The position numbers were made by a program, and so were the translations under genes. Source: Alphaproteobacteria bacterium (lineage in GTDB: Bacteria > Pseudomonadota > Alphaproteobacteria > CALKHQ01). From it: a DNA stretch of 64,000 bases. Every line of letters begins with the position of its first letter. The stretch's first letter is position 1. Below the pieces are notes generated by a model that had not been told where the DNA came from, searched no databases, and worked only from the letters and a program-made list of their open reading frames with translations. Shown here one piece after another: positions 10,631 through 18,008 of the stretch. The DNA lies in assembly GCA_041396705.1 (NCBI GenBank), contig JAWKYB010000004.1, positions 186,001 through 250,000 of the forward strand. The letters are read 5' to 3'.

Positions 10631-11460
10631 CGCCCGCCCTCCAGCGCCTCGCGCACGCCGTCGCCGAGCAGATTGAAGCCGAACACCGCGACCAGGATCG
10701 CCAGCGCGGGGAACAGGGTCAGCCACCAGCTGTCCGGCAGGTACTTGCCGCCCTCGGCGACCATCGAGCCCAGGTCCGGCGTCGGCGCCTGCACGCCGAG
10801 CCCGAGGAAGGACAGCGACGACGCGATCAGGATGACGAAGCCGAGGTCGAGCGTCATCTTGGTGAAGATCGAGGGGGCGCAGTTGGGCAGGATCTCGCGG
10901 AACATCACGTGCGCCGGCGGGGCGCCGACCACCTCGGCCGCCAGCACGTAGCCCTCCTGCTTCTCCGAACGGGTCAGGTTGTACGTCAGCCGGGCGTACC
11001 ACGGCCACCACATCGCGGTGACCGCGATCATGCCGTTGAACAGGTTCGGCTCCAGGAAGCCCATGATCGACATCGCCAGCACCAGCGGCGGGATCGACAG
11101 GAACACGTCGGTGGTGCGCATCAGCACGAAGTCGACCCAGCCGCCGAAATAGCCGGCGGCCAGCCCGACCACCACGCCGATCGGCGGGGCGATCGCCAGC
11201 ACGACAAGCCCCAGCAGCAGCGACAGCCGATAGGCGTAGAGGATGCGGCTGAACAGGTCGCGGCCGACCAGGTCGGTACCGAACAGGTAGGTGCCGTCCG
11301 GCGGCTTGTTGAAGTTGACGAAGTCGACGACCGCGCCGCGGTGGTCGGGGAAAGGCGCGATCAGGTCGGCGCCGGCCGCCGCCAGCACCACCAGCGTCAC
11401 CAGCAGCAGGCCGAGCAGCGACAGCGGGTTGCGCCGGAAGGTCCACCAGAACCGCCTCAC
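10627..11460 (-). CDS. Peptide/opine ABC transporter permease (DppC-like)
   Basis: The 277-residue membrane protein begins with the basic MRRFWWTFRRNPLSLLGLLLV segment. It then has a periplasmic loop containing FGTDLVGRDLFSRILYAYR, the hallmark of DppC-type subunits. About six membrane segments and the EAA-type cytoplasmic loop (EVVGAPPAHVMFREILPN) follow. The C terminus FGFNLLGDGVREALEGG is typical. It overlaps the DppB-like gene upstream by 4 bases and the ATPase downstream by 4 bases, showing tight translational coupling. Confidence 0.93.
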   Translation of the reverse strand: MRRFWWTFRRNPLSLLGLLLVTLVVLAAAGADLIAPFPDHRGAVVDFVNFNKPPDGTYLFGTDLVGRDLFSRILYAYRLSLLLGLVVLAIAPPIGVVVGLAAGYFGGWVDFVLMRTTDVFLSIPPLVLAMSIMGFLEPNLFNGMIAVTAMWWPWYARLTYNLTRSEKQEGYVLAAEVVGAPPAHVMFREILPNCAPSIFTKMTLDLGFVILIASSLSFLGLGVQAPTPDLGSMVAEGGKYLPDSWWLTLFPALAILVAVFGFNLLGDGVREALEGGR

Positions 11461-12488
11461 CGCGACGCCTCGCCGGCCAGCCGGATGCGCGGATTGATGA
11501 TCGAGACCAGGATGTCGACGACGATGTTGAGGATCAGGAAGGCGGCCGAGATGATCAGCACCGTGCCGACGATGGCGTTGAGATCCTTGCGCAGGATCAC
11601 CTGCACGCCATAGCGCGACAGCCCCGGCCAGCCGTAGACCTGCTCGACCAGGAAGGCGTTGCCCAGCATGGCGGCAAAATCGAGGCCGAGGATGGTGAGC
11701 GAGGGGATCAACGCCGACCGGAACGCATAGGACCGCGCGATCCGCCGCTCGGGAAAGCCGTAGGCCTGGGCCATCTCGATGAAGGGCTGGCGATAGGTCT
11801 CGGTCATGTTGGCACGGGTCAGCCGCGCCGCCTGGCCGATGCCGGACAGCGCCAGGGCGAAGGCCGGCAGCACCAGATGGTGCAGGGCGTCGGCGGCGAC
11901 GTCGAAGCGGCCGGCCAGCAGCGAGTCGACCACGAAGAATCCGGTCAGGTCCGGCGGCGGCGCCAGGTCGTCCGACAGCCGGCTGGCGATCGGGAACAGC
12001 GGCAGGAAATAGGCGAAGAACAGCATGAACACGACCGCCCAGACGAAGGCGGGCGCCGACACGCCGAGCAGCGAGACGCCGCGGACGAGGTGGTCGATCC
12101 AGCCGTCGCGATAGCGCGCGGCCAGCGCGCCGAGCGGCAGGCCGATGGCGATCATCATCAGCCCGGCCAGCAGCACCAGTTCCAGCGTGGCGGGCAGGTA
12201 TTCCGCAATGTCGGTGGTGACCGGCCGGTGCGAGTACAGCGACATGCCGAGGTCGCCGGCGAACAGGTCGGCCAGGAAGTGGCCGTATTGCACCGGCAGC
12301 GGCTCGTCGAGCATCAGTTCGGCGCGCAGGTCGGCGACCTGTTCCGCGGTCGCATTGGGTCCGAGGGCGATGCGCGCCGGATCGCCGGGAATGACCCGGG
12401 CGATGCAGAAGATCAGCACGGAAACGCCGAACAGCACCAGCAGCGAGGTCAGCAGCCGGCTGAGGAACGTCCTGAGGATCGGCGACAT
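11457..12488 (-). CDS. Peptide/opine ABC transporter permease (DppB-like)
   Basis: The 343-residue inner-membrane protein has the DppB start (ILRTFLSRLLTSLLVLFGVSVLIFCIARVIPGDPA), the periplasmic LRAELMLDEPLPVQYGHFLADLFAGDLGMS segment and the EAA loop with RSALIPSLTILGLDFAAMLGNAFLVEQVYGWPGLSRYG. Six membrane segments are visible by hydropathy. It follows the binding-protein gene after a 64-base gap that contains a 12-bp perfect inverted repeat, and is coupled to the second permease by an ATGA overlap. Confidence 0.93.
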   Translation of the reverse strand: MSPILRTFLSRLLTSLLVLFGVSVLIFCIARVIPGDPARIALGPNATAEQVADLRAELMLDEPLPVQYGHFLADLFAGDLGMSLYSHRPVTTDIAEYLPATLELVLLAGLMMIAIGLPLGALAARYRDGWIDHLVRGVSLLGVSAPAFVWAVVFMLFFAYFLPLFPIASRLSDDLAPPPDLTGFFVVDSLLAGRFDVAADALHHLVLPAFALALSGIGQAARLTRANMTETYRQPFIEMAQAYGFPERRIARSYAFRSALIPSLTILGLDFAAMLGNAFLVEQVYGWPGLSRYGVQVILRKDLNAIVGTVLIISAAFLILNIVVDILVSIINPRIRLAGEASR

Positions 12489-12509
12489 CGGTGCAGGCGG
12501 CCGGCGCGG

Positions 12510-12535
12510 GCGGCGCGGGCCGGGGCCCGCGCCGC
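12510..12535 (-). terminator. Intercistronic hairpin between binding protein and permease genes
   Basis: A perfect 12-bp inverted repeat (GCGGCGCGGGCC and its complement, 2 bases apart) lies in the gap between the binding-protein stop and the DppB start. In RNA it would fold with a 4-base loop. There is no T-run, so it is more likely an mRNA-stabilising or partial attenuation hairpin than a full terminator. Confidence 0.6.
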
Positions 12536-12552
12536 AGGAACGGCGAAGCGCC

Positions 12553-14145
12553 CTATTCCCCGGTCATCTCCATCAGCCGGAAGGTGAAGCCGAAGCCGTC
12601 GAGGTTGAACGCCTTGGCCGGATCGGACAGCGCCGGCACGCGGACCCGGTTGGAGGCGGCGAACACCGACACCCGGTCGTAGCCGGTGATGGTCGGCGCC
12701 AGCGCCATCAGCCGCGCGTTCAGCGCCGCATAGGCCTCGCCGCGCGCGGCGGTGTCGGACGCGGTGCGGCCCGCCTCCAGCGCCGCGTCGACTTCGGGGT
12801 CGTCGAGATAGCTGGCCGACTGCCAGGTGCCGGTCGCCGAGGAGTGGTACATGCCGTAGAACAGCGTGTCGGGGTCGCCGGTCATCGCCGCGTTGAACAG
12901 CTGCGAGAAATGCGGCGTCTGCGCCGGGTCGGTCACCGCCTCGGTGAACAGCACCCAGGGCATGCGCACGATCTCGGACTGGAAGCCCAATTCGCTGAAA
13001 TTGGCCTGAGCCAGCAGCGCGAACCGCTCCTCCAGCGGCACCTCGGCGATCCAGCTCAGCTCGAGCGTGTAGTCGGCCGGATCGTACTGGCATTGCGCCA
13101 GCTCGGCACGCGCCGCATCCATGTCGCGAGCCAGCGCCGGCGCATCGGGGTCGGAGCCGAGCATGCCCACCGGAATCGCACCGTTGGCCGGCGCGCCCTG
13201 GGCGACCGTATCGGTCACCTGGGTCATCCGCATCATGGTGTCGTAGTCGATGGCATGGGTCAGCGCCAGCCGGCAGTGCACGTCGTCGAGCGGCGGCTTG
13301 GTGGTGTTCATCTTCATGTAGAAGCCGCCGGTGCCGCTCTCGGTCAGCAGCTGGGCGCCCTCGTCGGCCAAGGCCTTCATCACCTCGGGCGGCAGCCACT
13401 GCGAGGAGATGTCGTGCTCGCCGCGGGCGATCAGGGTGCGGACCGTCGCCGCCTCCAGGCCGTAGCGCAGCCGCACCTGGTCGGGCGCGGCATCGGGCAC
13501 GCCGAGGAAGTAGCCGCCAAACTTCTCCATCACCGTCTCGCCCTCGGGGTTGTGCGCGCTGACGGTGTAGGCGCCGGAGCCGGCATCGCTGCCGGACAGG
13601 AACGCCTCGGCCCAGGCGTCGTCGGGCGTCGCATTGGCCTGCACAAGCGCGGAGTCGACGATCGGCAGGCGGACCAGGGTCGGCAGGAACGGGCCGTAGG
13701 GGCCGCTCAGCGTGATCACCACCGAATGGTCGTCGCCGGCCACGACCGAGGCGACCCGGTCGGCGAACAGGTAGCTGAGCCCCTGGCCCAGCGCCATCAT
13801 CCGCTCGTAGGAGTAGACAACGTCGGCAGCGGTCAGCGGGTTGCCGCTGTGGAACGTCACGCCGTCGCGCAGGGCGAAGGTGTAGACGTCGCCGTCGACC
13901 GTCCAGCTCTCGGCCAGGTGCGGCTGCATGCCGGGCGCACCCTGGTTCGGGATCACCAGCGTGTCGTAGACGTTGAACATCAGGATCGAGTCGGCGTAGT
14001 CGGTCGCCTTGGCCGGATCGAGCTCGCCGGCCGGCGATTCGTCCAGGCGCAGCACCGTCTGCGCCGTCGCCGCCAGCGGTGCGGCCGCCAGCAGCGCGCC
14101 CGCGACGGCCGCGGCCAGCAGTTGAGCAAATCCGGTCTTCGTCAT
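12553..14145 (-). CDS. ABC transporter substrate-binding protein, family 5 (DppA-like)
   Basis: The 530-residue periplasmic protein has an N-terminal signal peptide (MTKTGFAQLLAAAVAGALLAAAPLAATAQ, cleavage near residue 29). The mature part has the family-5 pattern: LAESWTVDGDVYTFALRDGVTFHSGNPLTAADVVYSYERM, followed by HCRLALTHAIDYDTMM. This family captures peptides, opines, nickel or glycosides for DppBCDF-type importers. Its start overlaps the regulator stop by 4 bases (ATGA). It is therefore the second gene of the operon, under the XRE-cupin regulator promoter. The linked hyuA suggests the ligand is a substrate of the hydantoinase-type enzyme; this is inference. Confidence 0.92.
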   Translation of the reverse strand: MTKTGFAQLLAAAVAGALLAAAPLAATAQTVLRLDESPAGELDPAKATDYADSILMFNVYDTLVIPNQGAPGMQPHLAESWTVDGDVYTFALRDGVTFHSGNPLTAADVVYSYERMMALGQGLSYLFADRVASVVAGDDHSVVITLSGPYGPFLPTLVRLPIVDSALVQANATPDDAWAEAFLSGSDAGSGAYTVSAHNPEGETVMEKFGGYFLGVPDAAPDQVRLRYGLEAATVRTLIARGEHDISSQWLPPEVMKALADEGAQLLTESGTGGFYMKMNTTKPPLDDVHCRLALTHAIDYDTMMRMTQVTDTVAQGAPANGAIPVGMLGSDPDAPALARDMDAARAELAQCQYDPADYTLELSWIAEVPLEERFALLAQANFSELGFQSEIVRMPWVLFTEAVTDPAQTPHFSQLFNAAMTGDPDTLFYGMYHSSATGTWQSASYLDDPEVDAALEAGRTASDTAARGEAYAALNARLMALAPTITGYDRVSVFAASNRVRVPALSDPAKAFNLDGFGFTFRLMEMTGE

Positions 14146-14780
14146 TTCGCCCCCTCCAGTTCAGCCTGATCCAGGCTCTCTTGCGTCAGCGCGCGATGCT
14201 CCGGCGCGTGGTTCGCCTCCGCGCCGAACAGGTTGATGGTGCCGACCCACAGGATGCTGGTCGGCTTGTCGGTCGGGTTGCGCATGTGGTGCGGCAGCGC
14301 CGAGGAATAGTGGGCCGCGTCGCCGGGCCTGAGCCGCGTCCGGGTGCCGTCGAGCACCAGCTCGAGCTCGCCCTCCAGCACGTAGAACAGCTCCTCGCCC
14401 TCGTGCCGCGTGGTCTCGGCGGAGGCGTAGCCGGGCGGAAAGTGCGTGACCAGCCCGTTCAGCGCCATCCGGCCGTCGCCGGAGGAGATGCGCTCGTAGG
14501 TCGGGCCAAGCGGCGACAGCGCGAAACGGTTGCGCCCGGCCTGCGGCAGCGTGGCGCCGCTGGTCGGCGGAATGCCGAGCAGCGCGCCGGGGTCGAGCGC
14601 CAGCGCGCGGGCGATCTCGACCAGCGATGTCAGGGAAGGCGTGGCCAGCCCGCGCTCGATCTGCGAGATGAAGCCGACCGAAAGCCTGGCCTCGTCGGCG
14701 ACATCGCGCAACGTCAACCCCAGCGCCTTGCGCCGCGACCGCAGGCGCTCCGGCAGGCTGGCGGTCATGTCGCTGGCCAT
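14142..14780 (-). CDS. XRE-family transcriptional regulator with C-terminal cupin sensor
   Basis: The 212-residue protein has an N-terminal XRE helix-turn-helix (LRSRRKALGLTLRDVADEARLSVGFISQIERG, roughly 13-45). A C-terminal cupin_2 domain follows (HEGEELFYVLEGELELVLDGTRTRLRPGDAAHYSSALPHHMRN, roughly 125-168). This architecture is typical of regulators that sense a small metabolite and control the adjacent uptake or catabolic operon. It is the promoter-proximal gene of the dpp-like/hyuA operon, so autoregulation is likely. A 17-bp dyad with arms TTTTAG and CTAAAA lies 22 bases upstream of the ATG and is the best operator candidate. The RBS before ATG 14780 is weak. An in-frame ATG four codons downstream (MTASLPERL) is possible. 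Confidence 0.9.
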   Translation of the reverse strand: MASDMTASLPERLRSRRKALGLTLRDVADEARLSVGFISQIERGLATPSLTSLVEIARALALDPGALLGIPPTSGATLPQAGRNRFALSPLGPTYERISSGDGRMALNGLVTHFPPGYASAETTRHEGEELFYVLEGELELVLDGTRTRLRPGDAAHYSSALPHHMRNPTDKPTSILWVGTINLFGAEANHAPEHRALTQESLDQAELEGAK

Positions 14781-14801
14781 GGCGCACTACCGATCGCTGG
14801 T

Positions 14802-14818
14802 TTTTAGCCTCACTAAAA
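14802..14818. promoter_or_regulatory. Candidate XRE-cupin operator
   Basis: TTTTAG-CCTCA-CTAAAA is a perfect 6-bp dyad with a 5-base centre. It is AT-rich in a GC-rich genome and lies just upstream of the regulator gene. Position and symmetry fit a homodimeric XRE binding site that overlaps the operon promoter. Confidence 0.5.
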
Positions 14819-14901
14819 CCCTACGCCGCAGGAGCCATGGCGGTCAACGGCGCCATCGGGCGGGGCCCGGCGCCCGGCCGTGCGGGCGATCGCGAGAAAA
14901 A

Positions 14902-14917
14902 TGTGTGAATGCGCACA
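14902..14917. promoter_or_regulatory. Candidate Crp-type binding site
   Basis: TGTGTGAATGCGCACA resembles the TGTGA-N6-TCACA consensus, with TGTG and CACA ends at the correct spacing. The Crp-type regulator at 24.5-25.2 kb keeps an RE-x-V-x-R recognition helix that would read TGTGA half-sites. A second 16-mer with the same pattern occurs at 24381. Confidence 0.35.
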
Positions 14918-14951
14918 GCAAATATCGCGACGGCAAAGTAAAAGCATTGTA

Positions 14952-14968
14952 GTCAGGTTGGACCTGAC
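14952..14968. promoter_or_regulatory. Perfect dyad upstream of small-protein/metzincin unit
   Basis: GTCAGGT-TGG-ACCTGAC is a perfect 7-bp inverted repeat about 117 bases before the small-protein start. A TTGAGT sequence follows 5 bases later. It is a candidate operator for the protease unit; the cognate regulator is unknown. Confidence 0.4.
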
Positions 14969-15084
14969 CGTATTGAGTGTGCCATTGCCGAGTAACATTA
15001 GCGTCCGCTCGGCCGCTCCGGTTCATGGATGGACCCGCCGCCGGCAGAAGGCGTCGGGGCGGCCCGGAAGGGAGTCGCGCAGGC

Positions 15085-15372
15085 TTGGAATACGAACTCC
15101 ATTTCCAGGAGGGGTTCACGGGCGAAACGGTGACCGTCGCCGTCGACGGCAGTGTCGTCGCCCGCTTCCAGGCCAGCACCCGCATGCAGACCGGGCTGGC
15201 ACATATCGAGCGACTGCACCTGCTGCCGGGCCAGGAGGTCACGGTGCACGCGGGCGACGAGCCAGGCGGTGCCACCATCGCGGTGGATGAGTCCCACCCC
15301 TTCGTCGTCATCAACCGCGAGGAAGACAGGCTAGTCGTCGGTGCGACGGAGAGGTCTCCCGGATACCTTTAG
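15085..15372 (+). CDS. Small hypothetical beta-rich protein preceding a metzincin
   Basis: No known family was recognised. From a TTG at 15085, with GGAAGGGAG ending 10 bases upstream, the product is 95 residues. It alternates hydrophobic and polar residues as in a small beta-sandwich (ETVTVAVDGSVVARFQAST, HIERLHLLPGQEVTVHAGDE, ATIAVDESHPFVVINREED). An upstream ATG at 15025 would add 20 Arg/Gly-rich residues that look untranslated. There is no signal peptide. It ends 48 bases before the metzincin ATG on the same strand, so the two are probably co-transcribed. It could be an accessory, inhibitor or carbohydrate-binding-like partner, but nothing in the sequence decides this. Confidence 0.55.
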   Translation: MEYELHFQEGFTGETVTVAVDGSVVARFQASTRMQTGLAHIERLHLLPGQEVTVHAGDEPGGATIAVDESHPFVVINREEDRLVVGATERSPGYL

Positions 15373-15420
15373 GCGTCCGGCGGATACCGTTCTCGCCCCA
15401 GGGCCAGGGAGGGTATTTGC

Positions 15421-17802
15421 ATGGCCACGAAGACTGCGACACGAAAGAAGGCGGCGGCTTCGTCGCGCGCCGCGATTGCTCTCGAAACCCATTTGATTGC
15501 CGACGACAACCACCCGGATTTCGTGGGGGGCAGCGTCTCGGCGCCCGACGACGACCTCTACGCCGAGCAGGCCAGGTCTGTGCCCGGCGGCTTTCCGATC
15601 CCCGGGCCATTGCCCGGTCCGCTGCCGCGGCCGCTGCCGACCCCGGGGCCGACGCCGCTGCCGGGCCCGATCCCGCTGCCGGATCCGTTCCCGCGGGTGC
15701 CGCTGCCGCTCAACCTGTGCTCCGCCGTCAGCGGCCGATACGTCTTCCGGCCACGCCTGCTGACCCCGCTGCCCGGCCCGGCGCCGCAGCCTTCCCCGTC
15801 GCCGGTCGGCCCGCAGCCGGCGCTGCCGGCCCGGCCGCTGCTGCCGCTGGCGCTGCTGACCATGACGGTCCGGGTGGACGTGGACCGCTATTACCCGCAG
15901 CACCGGATCAGCATCGAGGTCAGCCGTCTGGTGCCGCGCTCGACCGCCCATGCGATCGCGGAAGTGACCAGCGACCGCTGCGTCGGCTTCAACAACCGGC
16001 GCATCGAGGCGCAGATCACCTATCGCGACGGCGATTCGACCCTGATCCAGGGCGACCGGGTCGAGTTCACCGCCTCGCGCACCGCGGGCATCGGCTACGG
16101 GCAATACCAGCTGGCGCTGATCGGCAGCGGCGGTGCGCGGCGCACCTACGATCTCAGCTTCGTCTCGCCCTATTTCGATCCGGTCGAGTTCGAGGTCGAT
16201 TGCGTGTCCAACGCCGGCACGCCGGTGACCACCCACGACATCGGGGCACACCCGAACCGTCCGGCCGATCTGCCGGTCGAGACGATCTCGCTGCAGACCG
16301 TGTATCAGCGCGCCGGTTTCGACGTCGCGATGTCGCCGGGCGGCGGGGTCATCCCGACCTCCGGTGCGGGCGCCAACGGCACCTGGTCCGACGCCGAGAT
16401 GCACAACGCGATGGTCGCATTCTGGTCGCGTTTCGCCGACCGGCCGCAGTGGGCGATGTGGGTTCTCTATGCCGCCCGCCACGACCAGGGCCGCAGCCTG
16501 GGCGGCATCATGTTCGACGACATCGGCGCCAATCACCGGCAGGGCACCGCCATCTTCACCGACAGCTTCATCCAGGACGCGCCGGCCGGCGACGCCAATG
16601 CGGCGGCCTGGCGCCGGCGGATGGTGTTCTGGACCGCGGTGCACGAGATGGGTCACGCGTTCAACCTGGCCCACGCCTGGCAGAAGGCCCTGGGCACGCC
16701 GTGGATACCGCTGGCCAATGCCCCGGAAGCGCGCAGCTTCATGAACTACCCGTTCCGGGTCTCGGGCGGGCAGGGCGCCTTCTTCGCCGACTTCCGCTTC
16801 CGCTTCACCGACGACGAACTGGTCTTCATGCGCCATGCCCCGCGGCGGTTCGTCCAGATGGGCAACGAGGACTGGTTCTCGCACCACGGCTTCGAGGACT
16901 CCGACGCGCTGACCGGTCCGCGCGCCTTCCAGCTCAGGCTGCGGCCGAACCGCGAGGTCAACGCCTACCGGTTCCTGGAGCCTGTGAACCTGGAGCTGAA
17001 ACTCACCAACACCTCGAGCGAGCGGGTCGAAGTGGACGACGACCTGCTGAAGGACGGCCGCCATATCGCCGTGATCGTCAGGCGCGACGGCGGCGAGACG
17101 CGGAAGTGGCGTCCCTTCGCCACCTATTGCCACGAGCCGCACAACACCGCGCTGAAGCCCGGCGAATCGCTGTACGGCGCGCACATGATCAGCGCATCGA
17201 CCGACGGCTGGCTGATCGACGAGCCAGGCTTCTACACGGTCCAGGCGATGGTGCTGGCGGCCGGCGAACTGGTGGTTTCCAACGTGCTGCGCATCTTCGT
17301 CGGCACGCCGGCCGACGGCGAGGAGACGGCGGTGGCGCCGGACTACTTCGCCGAGGACGTCGGCCGTACCCTCGCCTTCGCCGGGGCGCCATCGCTTGAA
17401 CGGGCCAACGACACGCTCCGCGAGGTCGAGGCGCGCTGCGCCGCCAACCCGGCCGCGCGCCATGCGGCGGTCGCGCTGTCCAACCCGCTGCTGCGGCACT
17501 TCAAGCTGCTGCAGGCGAAGGACCGTGACGAGCTGGAGATCGTCGCCGCTGCCGAGCGGATCGACGCGGGGGCGAAGCAGCAGAAGGAGGCGCTGATCAA
17601 GCAGCCCGAGGCGGCGGCACAGACGCTCGGCCACATCGCCTATTTCGGCCAGTTGAATGCGCTTGCCGAGGCCATGTCGGACGCCGGCGACGGCAAGGGT
17701 GCCAGCCAGGTGCTGGAGAGTGCGGTCAGCACCATGAAGAAGCGCAAGGTGCTCGACTCGGTGGTGAAGGCGACCGAGCGCAAGCTCGCGCAGACGAAGT
17801 GA
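15421..17802 (+). CDS. Putative metzincin-type zinc metalloprotease with proline-rich N-terminal region
   Basis: This 793-residue protein contains HEMGHAFNLAH at 408-418, the HExxHxxGxxH-like zinc motif of metzincins (here Asn-Leu-Ala replaces the usual x-x-Gly-x-x spacing residues). A downstream SFMNYPF (Met441) fits the Met-turn. E409 is the predicted catalytic base. Residues 1-20 are Lys/Ala-rich with no clear signal peptide. Residues 56-145 are strongly proline-rich (repeated PGPLP/PLPTPGP-type units). About 150-265 is beta-rich, and about 455-650 has immunoglobulin-like strands. The C-terminal 140 residues look helical. It follows the small protein and is followed by a stem-loop. No close named family was recognised. 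Secretion route and target are unknown, and a structural rather than proteolytic role cannot be excluded. Confidence 0.75.
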   Translation: MATKTATRKKAAASSRAAIALETHLIADDNHPDFVGGSVSAPDDDLYAEQARSVPGGFPIPGPLPGPLPRPLPTPGPTPLPGPIPLPDPFPRVPLPLNLCSAVSGRYVFRPRLLTPLPGPAPQPSPSPVGPQPALPARPLLPLALLTMTVRVDVDRYYPQHRISIEVSRLVPRSTAHAIAEVTSDRCVGFNNRRIEAQITYRDGDSTLIQGDRVEFTASRTAGIGYGQYQLALIGSGGARRTYDLSFVSPYFDPVEFEVDCVSNAGTPVTTHDIGAHPNRPADLPVETISLQTVYQRAGFDVAMSPGGGVIPTSGAGANGTWSDAEMHNAMVAFWSRFADRPQWAMWVLYAARHDQGRSLGGIMFDDIGANHRQGTAIFTDSFIQDAPAGDANAAAWRRRMVFWTAVHEMGHAFNLAHAWQKALGTPWIPLANAPEARSFMNYPFRVSGGQGAFFADFRFRFTDDELVFMRHAPRRFVQMGNEDWFSHHGFEDSDALTGPRAFQLRLRPNREVNAYRFLEPVNLELKLTNTSSERVEVDDDLLKDGRHIAVIVRRDGGETRKWRPFATYCHEPHNTALKPGESLYGAHMISASTDGWLIDEPGFYTVQAMVLAAGELVVSNVLRIFVGTPADGEETAVAPDYFAEDVGRTLAFAGAPSLERANDTLREVEARCAANPAARHAAVALSNPLLRHFKLLQAKDRDELEIVAAAERIDAGAKQQKEALIKQPEAAAQTLGHIAYFGQLNALAEAMSDAGDGKGASQVLESAVSTMKKRKVLDSVVKATERKLAQTK

Positions 17803-17808
17803 CCCAGC

Positions 17809-17835
17809 CGCCCGGCGCGCCCTGTGCGCCGGGCG
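17809..17835 (+). terminator. Stem-loop after the metzincin gene
   Basis: A perfect 10-bp stem (CGCCCGGCGC with its complement) closes a 7-base loop 6 bases after the metzincin stop codon. No T-run follows, so it would be an atypical or Rho-assisted terminator, or an RNA-end protector. Confidence 0.6.
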
Positions 17836-18008
17836 TACCCAGGCGGGGCGCGGCCGATCCCGTCGCGCCCCGCCGCTTCGCGCCCTCCAGCTCGTGCCCC
17901 TCCGCATCGCGCCCGCCGCCCGCGGATGCATCCACACTTGTCGAACCGGCCGCGGTCCGCTGATATGCGATGCATCGTGCAGGCCATCACCGACGGGGCG
18001 CCGCGACC

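Larger units (their letters stand above)
14781..15084. other. Divergent intergenic region with several dyads
   Basis: This 304-base region is AT-richer than its surroundings and lies between the XRE-cupin operon (leftward) and the small-protein/metzincin unit (rightward). It contains the TTTTAG/CTAAAA dyad, a TGTG...CACA site and a perfect GTCAGGT/ACCTGAC dyad, listed separately. No convincing gene was seen. Short open frames here lack a ribosome binding site or protein-like composition. Confidence 0.7.
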
